A stretch of 64,000 nt of DNA from Humibacillus sp. (GCA_030452985.1 JAKDLG010000009.1:1-64000); one strand, 5' to 3'. Positions 37,197 through 48,210 are shown, counted from the stretch's first letter. A program made the numbers and translations. The notes: a model not told the origin generated them from the sequence alone.

Positions 37197-37234
37197 CTGT
37201 CACTCAGACGCCTGAGATACTACAATACGTAGGA
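37197..37234 (+). promoter_or_regulatory. Promoter with 17-bp palindrome upstream of the PPOX gene
   Basis: A -10-like TACAAT (37221-37226) sits inside TACTACAATACGTAGGA (37218-37234), whose 7-3-7 layout and arms match the palindrome TACTACGAACCGTAGTA at 47580 with one arm mismatch and a changed centre. CTGTCA at 37197-37202 is a possible -35 at 18 bases. The arrangement suggests repression by a dimeric regulator; the sequence resembles sites of BlaI/MecI-type repressors, which is inference. Confidence 0.5.
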
Positions 37235-37282
37235 GAAGGCCGCCGACGGCCACCGTGGCCGTCCTCCCGAAAGGTGACGACG

Positions 37283-37711
37283 ATGTCTGCGAGTGATCAA
37301 CCGACCCACGAGCTGCACCCGGAGGAGAGCTGGGAGTTTCTGCGCTCCCACGAGTTCGGACGGATCGCCTTCCATCTGCTCGACGAGGTGCACATCGTAC
37401 CGATCAACTACGTCGTCGACGACGAGCGGTTGCTCTTTCGCACCTCCGAGGGCAGCAAGCTGCTCGGCCTGAAGATGAACGCCGACGTGGCGTTCGAGAC
37501 CGACGCGATCGAGAACGAGATCGCCACCAGTGTGGTGATTCGTGGCGAGGCGCACGAGCTGAGGGGTGACGCCGCGAGGATGGTGGAGCAGCTTCCGCTC
37601 CGCCCCTGGGTCGATACCCCGAAGATGCGAATCGTCGGCATCAGGGTCACCGAGATCACCGGCCGCCGGTTCGACCTCGCGAGGCCGTGGCTGCGGGCGC
37701 GAGTCGACTGA
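37283..37711 (+). CDS. Pyridoxamine 5'-phosphate oxidase-family (split barrel flavin-binding) protein
   Basis: A 142-residue split-barrel protein. LRSHEFGRIAFHLLDEVHIVPINYVVDDERLLF is the conserved first half, and SKLLGLKMNADVAFETD and SVVIRGEAHEL complete the FMN-binding barrel. GTG 37274 or ATG 37283 could start it; the ATG is preferred. Similar actinobacterial proteins bind F420 or FMN. It is probably under the palindromic promoter just upstream. Confidence 0.85.
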   Translation: MSASDQPTHELHPEESWEFLRSHEFGRIAFHLLDEVHIVPINYVVDDERLLFRTSEGSKLLGLKMNADVAFETDAIENEIATSVVIRGEAHELRGDAARMVEQLPLRPWVDTPKMRIVGIRVTEITGRRFDLARPWLRARVD

Positions 37712-37825
37712 CGCCGATGCCGTCGGAGGCGGCTCGCCCCGGTGGCCGCCGTGCGTCTCCGGTCGCGCGTTCGGCATCCCTGAAGACGTGCAGGGGCCAG
37801 ACGCCGCCCGGCAGCGGCCTTCCGC

Positions 37826-38924
37826 TCAGGCGTCGACGGTGGCGCCGCGCAGCTGTTGGGCGATGTCACGCACCATCGCCACGAACACGATGACCCAGGC
37901 TGTCAGGGCCACCCAGATCCAGACGGCCCCGATCGCCTCGAGGATCGGCAGGTGGTCGGCCCGGCCGAGGTAGGTGCTGGCCACCGCGTACATCCCGAGG
38001 GGGAAGACGATGCTCCACAGTCCTGGGGTGTAGCTCAGCGGTACCCGCTTGAACGCGTGCCGCCACAGCCCGGCTGCCACCAGCACCGGGATCAGCCAGG
38101 TCGCGAAGCACCAGAAGACGACGGACAGGCCGGCGATCAGCGCCCTGGTCGCATCGACCATCGGCGCGGTCTGCATCTCCACGATCCGCGCACCGGCCAG
38201 CACCGTGATCGCCACTGCCCCCATGGCCACCCAGTAAGGCGGGTCGAGCTGCACCGGTTCGAGACGGTAGAGCATCAGACGCAACGACACGAAGACACCG
38301 ACCGCCGCGTACAGGAACACCCCGACCGACCACGAGAAGACGGCGATGATGGCCAGCCCGATGCGACCGTTGGTGACCACCACCTCGAGACTGGCCGCTG
38401 CGATGGCAACCGACTGACTGGCGACGACCCAGATGAACCAGGTGCCGTTGGCGCTCGTCAGCACCGGCCGCTCGGCGTGCCCCAGCACGGCGCTCCACGG
38501 CACGACGTAGCCCAGGACGAACCAGCACAGCCCCGCCACCACGAGCAGCCCGCCCGTCACGGCGTGCCAACCCTGCTCACCGGCACGTACCCCGAGTACA
38601 TTCGTGCCGGCGACGAAGGTGAAGAATCCGAACGCCCGTTTCGGGTCGGTGAAGTCGGTGCGCATCGCGTGGTGAAAGCTGACCAGCCGCCAGGCGTTCA
38701 GCACGACGAGCACCAGGTAGCTGGCCACCCCGGCCACGAACAGCACCGCCGAGACCGATCTGAAGCCACCGAGGTCGAGCCCGAGCGAGATGATGCCGGA
38801 GCCCATGACGAGCGCGAAGTAGCCGGGAGTCAGCCCCCGCACCCCGGACGCAACATGCGCGTCCCGGGCGAGCTGGTCTTCGGCTCCACCACCCGTGGCG
38901 AGCTGTGCACGCTGACGACGCGCC

Positions 38925-38938
<14 letters not shown>
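37826..38938 (-). CDS. TDT/TehA-SLAC1 family transporter (tellurite resistance/dicarboxylate)
   Basis: A membrane protein of about 370 residues with ten hydrophobic helices beginning [22 protein letters not shown], the family's first helix. [15 protein letters not shown] and [18 protein letters not shown] are further typical segments, and it ends at [13 protein letters not shown]. The ATG at 38938 is preferred; the start region overlaps the kbl stop by about 14 bp, so the two are coupled. Substrate could be an organic or inorganic anion. Confidence 0.83.
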
Positions 38939-40118
<1,180 letters not shown>

Positions 40119-40194
40119 CGGTGTCCTCACTGGGGTCGGTTGGGGTCCACTGCCAATGTATGCCGCCCCACCCCACCCTGCCCTACCTGCACGC

Positions 40195-40755
40195 TCACCG
40201 ACCGACGGTGTATCGAGCGTAGGTGGTTCCGCCCGCGAACCGGCGACTTTCGTGCAGAGTCAGATCGAGCCGGATGCCGCTGGGCAGGGCTGCGGTGCCG
40301 CCGCCCACGATCGCCGGCGCCCGGAACAGACGGATCTCATCGACGAGGCCGGCCCGAAGAGCATGGGCTGCGAGATGCGGCCCACCGATCTCGACCACAG
40401 CCTCGGCCGCTGCCACCAGGGCACTGACCGCGTCGGGAGCGAAGCTGCGCTCGATGGACGTGCGGCGGCTCGCCGGCTGCTCCAAGGTCGTCGAGTAGAC
40501 GATCTTCTCGGCGGCCTGCCAGATGACCGCGAAGTCGTCCGTGACCGACCCGTCCGGATCGGCGGCGGAGGCGGTCTCCCAGTAGACCATCGTCTCGTAG
40601 AGCTTCCGGCCGTAGAGGTAGGTACCGACCGGTCGCTCCAGGTCGTTGACGAACGAGTGCACCTCCTCGTCGGGCGCGGCCCAGTCGAAACCGCCGCCTG
40701 CATCGGCGACGTAACCGTCCAACGAGGTGATCACCGTGTAGATGAGCTGCGCCAC
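40195..40755 (-). CDS. RibD C-terminal/dihydrofolate reductase-like protein
   Basis: A 186-residue protein of the DHFR-like RibD_C group. [22 protein letters not shown] is the typical opening, [14 protein letters not shown] the NADPH-contact segment, and [23 protein letters not shown] with the following [12 protein letters not shown] the C-terminal half. GTG 40755 has AGGAGG six bases upstream, so the track's 16 extra residues are rejected. It is a common actinobacterial reductase of unknown substrate. Confidence 0.85.
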   Translation of the reverse strand: MAQLIYTVITSLDGYVADAGGGFDWAAPDEEVHSFVNDLERPVGTYLYGRKLYETMVYWETASAADPDGSVTDDFAVIWQAAEKIVYSTTLEQPASRRTSIERSFAPDAVSALVAAAEAVVEIGGPHLAAHALRAGLVDEIRLFRAPAIVGGGTAALPSGIRLDLTLHESRRFAGGTTYARYTVGR

Positions 40756-40847
40756 AGCGGCCTCCTGCCATCGCGGGGGCGCAGACGGCGGCCCTCGCAC
40801 CACCAGAATAGGCCGCTGTCGTCGACGGCCGACTAGGGTTTTCTCTC

Positions 40848-42425
40848 GTGAGTGGTCTGGTGCTGACGGTCGTGCTGGTGGTGGGGGTCATCCTGCTCAC
40901 CCCCGTGGCCGACAAGGTGCGCGTGCCCCAGCCGGTGCTGCTGACGATCTTCGGCCTGGTGCTCGCCCTTGCCTCCCCGTCGACGATGCTCTCCCTCGAC
41001 CCGGCCCTCATCCTGCCGGTCGTGCTGCCGCCCCTGCTGTTCGCGGCCACCCAGCGCACCACGGTGAACGAGTTTCGCGAGCACGCCTCGGCGGTCTTCG
41101 TGCTCGCGGTCGGGCTCACCGTCGCCACCGTGGTGGTGGTCGCACTGGTGGCGCATGCCGCCGGCCTCCCCTGGTCGGTGGCGTGGGTGCTCGGGGCCAT
41201 GGTCTCGCCACCCGACCCCGTGGCCGCCACCGCCGTCGCCCGGCGGCTGCGGCTGCCGCACCGCCTGGTGACGATCCTCGAGGGCGAGGGGATGTTCAAC
41301 GACGCGACGGCGCTCGTGGCCTACAAGGTCGCCATCGCGGCCGCCGTGACCGGTGACATCAGCGCGGGCGAGGTCGGGCTCGAGCTCGTTGAGGCCCTCG
41401 TGCTCGGCGTGCTCATCGGACTGGCTCTCGCCTACGTAACGCGGTTGGTGCTCGCCCGCATCCACGACGGTCAGGCCGAGACGACGCTGACGGTGCTGAT
41501 GCCGTTCGGGGCCTACGTCGGGGCAGAGCACGTCAACGGTTCCGGAGTGCTAGCCGTGCTCGTGCTCGGCCTCTACCTGCGGACCTTCGGGCACGCGGCC
41601 ACCACGTCGGGCGGGTGGCTGCTCGGCCGGGCCGTGTGGTCGTACGCCGACTTCCTCATCACCAGCCTCGTCTTCGCCCTGCTCGGCTTCGAGCTCGTCG
41701 CGGTGATCCGCTCGACGTCGGTGACGCTGGACACCGTCTGGCTCGCGCTGCTCGTGGCGGGCACCATCATCGTCTTCCGCGCAGTGTGGATCTTCCCGGC
41801 GGCAGCGATCGGTCGTCGCCGCGCCCGTCGCAGAGACATGCCCGTCCCCTCCAACTGGCGCGAGTCGGCCGTGGTGTCGTGGGCCGGAATGCGAGGCGTC
41901 GTCACGGTGGCCACCGCGCTGGCCCTGCCCGCCGTGGTCACGACGGGTGACCCGTTGCCGAACCGCGACGAGCTGGTCACGGTCGCGCTCGCGTGCGTCC
42001 TGCTGACCCTTGTGGTTCAGGGGCTCACCCTGACCCCGCTCACCCGGCTGCTGGGCGTGGGCAGCGACATCGACGACGCCAAGGAGATCTCTGACCTGCG
42101 GTTGCGCGCGACAGAGGCGGCCCTCGACCAGATTCGCGACACATCGTCCGGTACCGACGACGACGTGCGGGAGGCGGCCATCGCGCAGTACGAGGGCTAC
42201 ATCGAGGCCCAGCGACGCATCGACCAGGCCCGGAGCGTGGGGGGAGCCACCGACGGCGAAGATGCGGAGGCCCGCGGCCGGGAGCTCGAGGCGCTGCTCA
42301 CCCACGCCAGCGATGTCGAACGCCAGCTGGTGCTGGGCGAGCGACGGCGCGGCGAGGTGTCGGCCGGCGCCGCCGACGAGGTGCTGCGCGACATCGAGAA
42401 TCGGGCACTGCGCGACTTCTCCTGA
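40848..42425 (+). CDS. CPA1-type Na+/H+ antiporter
   Basis: A 525-residue membrane antiporter. About twelve helices are visible, with the ion-binding ND motif in LEGEGMFNDATALVAYKVA and the earlier MVSPPDPVAATAVARRL. The last 110 residues form a charged cytoplasmic helix region (LRLRATEAALDQIRD, GRELEALLTHASDVERQLV). It starts at GTG 40848. It should exchange Na+ or K+ for H+. It is divergent from the RibD-like gene. Confidence 0.92.
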   Translation: MSGLVLTVVLVVGVILLTPVADKVRVPQPVLLTIFGLVLALASPSTMLSLDPALILPVVLPPLLFAATQRTTVNEFREHASAVFVLAVGLTVATVVVVALVAHAAGLPWSVAWVLGAMVSPPDPVAATAVARRLRLPHRLVTILEGEGMFNDATALVAYKVAIAAAVTGDISAGEVGLELVEALVLGVLIGLALAYVTRLVLARIHDGQAETTLTVLMPFGAYVGAEHVNGSGVLAVLVLGLYLRTFGHAATTSGGWLLGRAVWSYADFLITSLVFALLGFELVAVIRSTSVTLDTVWLALLVAGTIIVFRAVWIFPAAAIGRRRARRRDMPVPSNWRESAVVSWAGMRGVVTVATALALPAVVTTGDPLPNRDELVTVALACVLLTLVVQGLTLTPLTRLLGVGSDIDDAKEISDLRLRATEAALDQIRDTSSGTDDDVREAAIAQYEGYIEAQRRIDQARSVGGATDGEDAEARGRELEALLTHASDVERQLVLGERRRGEVSAGAADEVLRDIENRALRDFS

Positions 42426-42437
42426 CCGTCGGCCGGC

Positions 42438-43017
42438 TCAGCCCCTGGCCCCGCCGGAACAGAACGGCTCGAAGGAACGGCTCACCGAAGGCGCAGTCGC
42501 CGCCCGTGCGCATCGGACGTCCCTCGATGAGCGCGAGCGGGTCGAAAATCCGGGCCAGGTCGTGAAGCCGATTCCCCCGCCGACGTCGCCGGACGCGATG
42601 ATCTCGGCGTCACGTGTCGACTCCATGCTGCCGTCGTCGAACGTGACGTTGCCGAACGTGACGATGCCGAACCGGCCTCCGAGGCTCAGACCGTCCAGCA
42701 CCCGTCGACGGTAGGTCTCGCGGCGATGAGGCGCGAGGTGGTGGAAGCAGCCTGAGTCGTAGACGACGTCGTAGCGATCGGAGGGTAGGGCATCGCGCAC
42801 GATGTCGCAGATCGTCAGCGTCACGGCATCCGGCATGGTGGGTCCGATCCGGTCGAGCAGGTCGGTGGCGATGTCGATGCCGTCGACCCGCGCCCCCTGC
42901 GCGGCGAACCAGCGGGTGTTGCGGCCGGGCTCGTGCGGTCACCGCGGTCGCTCCCGGCCACGATCTGATCGAGCAGGGCGAGCAGCTGCTCGTGAGTGTG
43001 GATGCGCGTCCCCTCAC
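42438..43017 (-). pseudogene. Class I SAM-dependent methyltransferase remnant
   Basis: Three frames each hold part of one methyltransferase. The N-terminal IHTHEQLLALLDQIVAGSDR is in one frame; RNTRWFAAQGARVDGIDIAT, DRYDVVYDSGCFHHLAPHRR and GGRFGIVTFGN follow in a second; and LARIFDPLALIEGRPMRTGG with GEPFLRAVLFRRGQG lies in a third. The Gly-rich SAM-binding motif I (LDLGCGPG) is missing at the first junction. At least two shifts and a deletion are needed, so this is a decayed gene. Confidence 0.75.
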
Positions 43018-43101
43018 CCTGCCTGATGGGCGAAGGCTGCCAACCCGGCCGGCCTTGGCGCATACGGGCTCTGCCCAGCAAGGGTCTCTAGCCTCTCGCT
43101 C

Positions 43102-44187
43102 GTGCTGTCCCTCGCTCTCGGCTGGCTCGGCATCGTCGTGCTCGTGGTGACCGGTCTGGGGTTTGCGTCAAGCGTGCGCCGCCGGTCTCCGGCCGCGACC
43201 GGCGATGCGGCCCTGGCCACCGAGCTGACCCGTCTGTGCAATCGACGCACCAGGTGCTTGGCCGCCGGCGTCATCGACCTCGATGCGCACCCGGCAATGC
43301 GATCGGCGTTCGTGCGGAGCGACCGGACCACCCGCTTCGAGATCGGCTCTGTCACCAAAGCGCTCACCGGTCTGTTGTTGGCCGACGCCGTCGACCGGGG
43401 CGAGGTCACTCTCGGCACTCAGGTCGGCCAGTTCGTCGTGGAGGCCCGGGGGACGCCGCTCGAAGAAGTCACGTTGCAGGAGCTGTGCACGCACACGTCG
43501 GGCCTACCGCGGCTGGCCCTGACGCTTACGACGGCTTCTCGACAGATGCTGTATGGCGTATGGGGGCTCGACCCCTACCGCGGCACGTCGGCGACGAGCC
43601 TGTTGGCGGCGGCGGCACGACAACGCCTGCGCGGCCAGGGTCGCTACCGCTACTCGAACCTGGGGGCGGGGGTGCTCGGACAGGTGGTGGCCAAGGCCGC
43701 GGGCCGAGAGTTCAGCGACGTGGTGCACGAACGGCTCCTTGATCCGCTCGGCCTGAGCGGTGCGGGCGTGTCGACCCCAGACCAGAACGCCGGCTGGGGC
43801 TGGTCGCCCCTCGGCCTGCCCCGCACGCCGTGGGTCATGGGCGGCTATGCCCCTGCCGGAGGCATCTTCGCGACCCTTGACGACCTGACCGACCTGGCCC
43901 AGGGTCTTCTCGACGGGTCGTCCCCCGGGCTGACAGCGCTGGCGCCGCTGCACGACATCGGCGCAGGTCGGCAGATCGGCATGTTCTGGATGACCGATAC
44001 CGTCCCGGGAACCGGCCGTCAGATGGTCTGGCACAACGGGGCCACCGGCGGCTACTCGGCCTTCCTGGCGCTGTTCCCCCAGGCCCGGCGCGCGGTGGTC
44101 GTGGTGGCCAACACCTCCCGGCCGAGGGAGACACAGCGCGTCGCGACCGCCCTGGCCCACTGGCTCGTGGTTGATCGGCAGCGCTGA
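43102..44187 (+). CDS. Beta-lactamase-like serine hydrolase (class C/DD-peptidase fold)
   Basis: A 361-residue penicillin-binding-like hydrolase. The nucleophile motif SVTK lies in FEIGSVTKALTGLLLADAVDRG, the second motif is YSN in YRYSNLGAGVLGQVVAKAAG, and HNG in MVWHNGATGGYSAFLALFP fills the third. An N-terminal hydrophobic segment (ALGWLGIVVLVVTGLGFASS) makes it a membrane-anchored or exported enzyme. GTG 43102 is the start. Substrate may be a peptide or ester. Confidence 0.86.
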   Translation: MLSLALGWLGIVVLVVTGLGFASSVRRRSPAATGDAALATELTRLCNRRTRCLAAGVIDLDAHPAMRSAFVRSDRTTRFEIGSVTKALTGLLLADAVDRGEVTLGTQVGQFVVEARGTPLEEVTLQELCTHTSGLPRLALTLTTASRQMLYGVWGLDPYRGTSATSLLAAAARQRLRGQGRYRYSNLGAGVLGQVVAKAAGREFSDVVHERLLDPLGLSGAGVSTPDQNAGWGWSPLGLPRTPWVMGGYAPAGGIFATLDDLTDLAQGLLDGSSPGLTALAPLHDIGAGRQIGMFWMTDTVPGTGRQMVWHNGATGGYSAFLALFPQARRAVVVVANTSRPRETQRVATALAHWLVVDRQR

Positions 44188-44411
44188 GGCTCAGCCGAGC
44201 CCTTGCAGGTGTCTCCGGTGCGCGGGTCGACGCCTGCGAGTGCCTGCCCCCATCCCGACTCGGGCCCTTCGGCCCTGGTCGACCGAGAGGCACCTGCCTC
44301 ACCATGAGCTCATGGGGCGAGACGATCAGAGGCGCTGGTCCACCGGCGCTCCGTGGACTTCACCGGCCGCGGCTCCCAGGGCCGGCGGCGCGGGGTGGTG
44401 ACGGGTTCACG

Positions 44412-45212
44412 ATGACCGCCACCCGAACCACCTCACACCCTCGTCGCACGGGCTGGGTTCTTCCGCTGGCTTTGTTGCTGATCACCTTCGGAGCCCCGTC
44501 GATGCGCGGCGGCGCGATGGTCAGTTCAGAGCAGGTCACGGAACTGATCCAGAGCGTGCTCATGCAGCCGTGGTCGGAGGCCGTCCCGATCCTGATGCCG
44601 GTTGCCAAACTGGCCCTGCTCGCGGTGGCGGTCATCGGCGTCACCGGAAAGGGTCCGTACGCCAAGATCGTGCTCGGTTACTACGCCGCGATACTCGCCG
44701 TGGTGGCGGTCTTCCAGAACACCGCCACGCTGTCAGATGGCGTTGCCATCATCGTCGGCAACCTGCTGGCGCAGCTCGTGGTGGTGGCGGTCTGCCTGCT
44801 GGGGCTTCATCACACGTCGGATACCGCCGCGCTGCGACACGACCGGTTGTGGATGCTGCCTCTCATGCTGTGGGCCTGGCTCTACCCTTTCGCCCTCCAG
44901 GGCAACACCGTCGTCCCGGGCGGGTGGGCCGAGGTGCTCACCAACAGCGCGGGCGTGACGTACTGCATGGTCACGCCGGTGATCGTGGGCACGATGGCGC
45001 TACGACCGGCTGCCTACGGCAGAACCACCCGGGTCGTCGTCGGTTGGCTCGCGCTCATCTTCGGCCTGCTCAACATGCTCACCTGGTTCGCGGTCAAGCC
45101 CGCCAGCTGGTGGATGGGGGTTCTGCACCTGCCGCTCCTGGTCATCGCGGCGGTTCTGACGATCACCTCCTGGCGTGAAGCGCGGATCGGAGCCGCACAG
45201 GCCACACCGTGA
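44412..45212 (+). CDS. Polytopic membrane protein of unknown function
   Basis: A 266-residue protein with about seven hydrophobic helices, for example WVLPLALLLITFGAPSM, LALLAVAVIGVTG, IIVGNLLAQLVVVAVCLLG and VVVGWLALIFGLLNMLTWF. I do not recognise a family. ATG 44412 replaces the track start at 44304, whose leader is Pro/Arg-rich. It stands alone between the serine hydrolase and a convergent GNAT gene. Confidence 0.7.
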   Translation: MTATRTTSHPRRTGWVLPLALLLITFGAPSMRGGAMVSSEQVTELIQSVLMQPWSEAVPILMPVAKLALLAVAVIGVTGKGPYAKIVLGYYAAILAVVAVFQNTATLSDGVAIIVGNLLAQLVVVAVCLLGLHHTSDTAALRHDRLWMLPLMLWAWLYPFALQGNTVVPGGWAEVLTNSAGVTYCMVTPVIVGTMALRPAAYGRTTRVVVGWLALIFGLLNMLTWFAVKPASWWMGVLHLPLLVIAAVLTITSWREARIGAAQATP

Positions 45213-45214
45213 GG

Positions 45215-45793
45215 CTAGGTTGGTCGGGCTGCGAGTGGCGCCGCCCGGGGCAGGATCATCAGGTAGACCGGTTCGGCGGTGGCGGGAAGCCACGCGGGCC
45301 GGGACCGGCCCACCTCGACCCAACCCCGGCCCAGGTAGAGGTTGCGTGCGGCGCGGTGCTCAGCCACGACGTCGAGCACCGGGGCACCGTCCCCGTCGAG
45401 CACTCGCTGGGTGGCGCGCTCGAGCAGCGCTGAGCCAATACCCCGACGGGCGAGCCTACGGTCGGCGAACAGCACACTGATGCAGCGCAGAGCAGCAACG
45501 GGCACGCCGTGGGCAGCCGCCCACACGGTCCCGAGCTCGTCGTCGTCGGCGACCACCTGGATGGCTACGTGACCGACGACCAGGCCCTCGAGCTCGGCCA
45601 CCCACGCCTCACGTTCTGTGGGGCGCCGCAGAAAGTCCTCCGGCGAACGATCGGGTGGCCAGCGGAAGGGATACTGCGTCTCGGGCTGCTGCCTGAAAAG
45701 CAGGTCGACCAGGGCCGGCACGTCCTCGTCGCGTCGGGGCCATAGCAGGAGGTCGGGCACCCGCCGAGTGTAGGAGCCAGCGCCCCACGCCAT
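45215..45793 (-). CDS. GNAT-family N-acetyltransferase
   Basis: A 192-residue acetyltransferase. The acetyl-CoA loop is RRLARRGIGSALLERATQRVL and the C-terminal strand is VLDVVAEHRAARNLYLGRGWVEVG. The start could be ATG 45793, with GAGGAC upstream, or GTG 45760. Substrate is unknown. Its stop lies 2 bp from the convergent membrane-protein stop. Confidence 0.83.
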   Translation of the reverse strand: MAWGAGSYTRRVPDLLLWPRRDEDVPALVDLLFRQQPETQYPFRWPPDRSPEDFLRRPTEREAWVAELEGLVVGHVAIQVVADDDELGTVWAAAHGVPVAALRCISVLFADRRLARRGIGSALLERATQRVLDGDGAPVLDVVAEHRAARNLYLGRGWVEVGRSRPAWLPATAEPVYLMILPRAAPLAARPT

Positions 45794-45849
45794 GCCGACG
45801 TCCTCGACGCACCCCGGCCTGGCGGGCGTCTGCGGTTACGGTCGCGGGT

Positions 45850-47472
45850 ATGAGCCCGGTCGACGCGAACCACCAGAGCCCTGCCGACATCGTGTTCTCC
45901 GGTGGCCCAATCCTGACGATGGATGCCGCCGGGTCCCGTCCCGAGGCCGTGGCCCTTCGCTACGGCCGGGTGGTTGCCGTCGGATCTCTGGATGAGGTGA
46001 ACGGTCTGGCCGGGCGGCTGACCGAGCGGGTCGATCTCGACGGGCGGACCCTGCTGCCCGGGCTGATCGACCCCCACATGCACTCCGCCATGGTGCAGCT
46101 CGCCGACTGGGTCGACGTGAGCCCGATGGCCACGCCGACCGCCGACGAGGTCTACACCGCTCTGCGCGGCGCCAGCGCGACGAGCACCGGTTGGGTGCTG
46201 GCGCAGCAGTTCGACCCGAGCATCACTGAGGGCCACCCTCGCCTCGACCGCGAGACCCTCGACCGCCTCGTGCCCGACCGTCCCCTGCTCGTGCTGGAGA
46301 GCAACGGCCACGTCGCCTGGGTCAACTCCGCGGCGCTGGATCGGGCCGGCGTCGATCGTGACACGCCCGACCCGCCGGCCGGTCGCTACAGCCGGGATGG
46401 GAACGGCGAGCTGACCGGGCGTCTCGAGGAGTCGCCTGCCGTGTGGGCCTTCACCATCGGCTTCCCCCTCGTCACCGGCGCCGCGCTCGAGGGCCGCATC
46501 CGAAATCTGTTGTGGCACGCGGCCGGACAAGGCGTCACACTGCTGCACGACTGCGGTATCGGGTCGATCGACGGGGCCACCGACCTCGACGGCCTGCGCC
46601 GCGCTGTCGACGAAGCGACTCCCGTGCGCTACCGGGGCATGCTCGTCTCGAACGCGTACGACGCCTGGGCCCAGCTCGGGCTCCGGCCCGGGTTCGGCGA
46701 CGACCGGTTCCGGGTCGACGGGATCAAGGCTTGGTCAGACGGGTCGAACCAGGCCGGCACCGGGTTCCAGCGCGAGCTCTACCTCGGCACCGACTCCTGC
46801 GGGTCGCTCAACTACTCCCCCGACGAGCTGGCCGAGGTCGTGCTGCGCGCGCACCGCGACGGCTGGCAGATCGGTGTGCACGCCAACGGCGACGCCGCCA
46901 TCGACGTCACGATCGATGCCTTCGAGCGTGCCCTGACCGCAGCTCCGCGCGATGACCACCGGCACCGCATCGAGCACTGCAGCGTGCTGCACCCCGAGCA
47001 GATGGCGCGGATGGCGGCGCTCGGGCTCTCCCCCTCGTTCCTCATCGGTCACCTCCGCTGGTGGGGCACGGCCTTCCGCGACCGGCTCCTCGGCCCGGAG
47101 CGTTCGGCGCTCTACGACCCGTGCGCCTCGGCCCTGCGGGCCGGGCTGCGCATCTCGTTGCACAGCGACTGGAACGTCACCCCGTTGGAGCCGCTGCGCT
47201 ACGTGGAGGATGCCGTCATGCGGGCCATGGCCGAGAACGGCGAGGTGCTGAACGCCGACGAACGTATCAGCGTCGAGGCGGCGCTGAGGGCCGTCACCAT
47301 CGACGCTGCCTGGCAGTGTCGCGCCGACGACGTGACCGGCTCGATAGAGGTCGGGAAGTACGCCGATCTCGTTCTGCTCGAAGACAACCCGGCTACGGTC
47401 GACCCGACCACGATCTCGGGAATCGGCGTCTCCGAGACGCGGCTGGCGGGCGAGGTGCGCTACTCGCGGTGA
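45850..47472 (+). CDS. YtcJ-like metal-dependent amidohydrolase
   Basis: A 540-residue amidohydrolase-3 family enzyme. The metal-binding LLPGLIDPHMHSAMVQLADWVDV, the central HVAWVNSAALDRAGVD, GWQIGVHANGDAAIDVTIDAFE, HRIEHCSVLHPEQMARM and SLHSDWNVTPLEPL match YtcJ-type proteins, which act on cyclic amides or N-acyl compounds. No signal peptide. It ends just upstream of the redox operon promoter. Substrate is unknown. Confidence 0.87.
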   Translation: MSPVDANHQSPADIVFSGGPILTMDAAGSRPEAVALRYGRVVAVGSLDEVNGLAGRLTERVDLDGRTLLPGLIDPHMHSAMVQLADWVDVSPMATPTADEVYTALRGASATSTGWVLAQQFDPSITEGHPRLDRETLDRLVPDRPLLVLESNGHVAWVNSAALDRAGVDRDTPDPPAGRYSRDGNGELTGRLEESPAVWAFTIGFPLVTGAALEGRIRNLLWHAAGQGVTLLHDCGIGSIDGATDLDGLRRAVDEATPVRYRGMLVSNAYDAWAQLGLRPGFGDDRFRVDGIKAWSDGSNQAGTGFQRELYLGTDSCGSLNYSPDELAEVVLRAHRDGWQIGVHANGDAAIDVTIDAFERALTAAPRDDHRHRIEHCSVLHPEQMARMAALGLSPSFLIGHLRWWGTAFRDRLLGPERSALYDPCASALRAGLRISLHSDWNVTPLEPLRYVEDAVMRAMAENGEVLNADERISVEAALRAVTIDAAWQCRADDVTGSIEVGKYADLVLLEDNPATVDPTTISGIGVSETRLAGEVRYSR

Positions 47473-47568
47473 GACGGAGGTGGCGCACGTCCATGACCGG
47501 CCAGGGCCAGACCCCAACACGTCAAGGTGAGCGGAAGCCCACCCACGGACCTCCGAAAGACTGACAAG

Positions 47569-47597
47569 TTGCCCCGATTTACTACGAACCGTAGTAT
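47569..47597 (+). promoter_or_regulatory. Promoter of the redox operon with 17-bp palindromic operator
   Basis: TTGCCC (47569-47574), 17 bases, TAGTAT (47592-47597) form a sigma-70-like promoter. The perfect 7-3-7 palindrome TACTACGAACCGTAGTA (47580-47596) covers the spacer and most of the -10, the classic position for a repressor. A near-identical palindrome overlaps the -10 of the PPOX gene at 37218. The site resembles BlaI/MecI-type operators; no such regulator is encoded in the window. Confidence 0.65.
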
Positions 47598-47734
47598 GTT
47601 CCACGCCCGGTGGAGCCACCGCGCTGAACCGATCGGCAGTCTGCTTCTCCTCGAAGGGAGCCCCCGGCAATGGAAGACGAGAGGCCCCCGCCCTGCGCGC
47701 GGGTGTCGACTTCCGCGGCACACAGAATGCGACC

Positions 47735-48196
47735 GTGCGAGTCTCCGAGCACGTCAGGCCGGGGAGGAAGCGCGCCCCGCTGCTGCGCTACGTGCGCATC
47801 AATCTGCCGCGGGCCACTCGGCTGCTCCTGCTCTTGGTCGTCGCCGTCATCGGGGCGGCGTCTGCGGCCGTCGCCCTGAGTGATCACCCACCCTTCGCCT
47901 TCGCCACCCCGATCCTGTGGGCCGTCTGCGGTGCGGCTGTCGTGTTCGGCGCGATGGGGCTCGTGACGTCGGCCCGCATCTGGGCCTGGGGCGCAGGAAT
48001 CGCCGTGGCCTCCCTGTTGGTCTACTTCGGTGGCCTCGCGGGCGATGCCCCGTACGTGTGGAACGGTGCCAGCGTCGTGCTGGCCGCGACGTGGAACGTG
48101 ACGCTCCTGGCGTCCATCGGCTATCTCGTCCTGTTCTGGGCGCTGCGGTACGGGACCATCGTCGCCGCTCCCGACGACCAGAACTTCATGGACTGA
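47735..48196 (+). CDS. Small membrane protein, first gene of the redox operon
   Basis: A 153-residue protein with four hydrophobic helices (LLLLLVVAVIGAASAAVAL, ILWAVCGAAVVFGAMGLVT, WGAGIAVASLLVYFGGLAG, ATWNVTLLASIGYLVLFWA) and a basic N-terminus. No family is recognised. GTG 47735 has a weak ribosome site. A much better ATG with AAGGGAG exists at 47670 but in another frame, so an N-terminal frameshift is possible. It is 14 bp upstream of the cytochrome/molybdopterin gene, which argues for a partner role such as a membrane anchor or quinone-site subunit. Confidence 0.7.
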   Translation: MRVSEHVRPGRKRAPLLRYVRINLPRATRLLLLLVVAVIGAASAAVALSDHPPFAFATPILWAVCGAAVVFGAMGLVTSARIWAWGAGIAVASLLVYFGGLAGDAPYVWNGASVVLAATWNVTLLASIGYLVLFWALRYGTIVAAPDDQNFMD

Positions 48197-48210
48197 GAAG
48201 GAGCTTCGTC

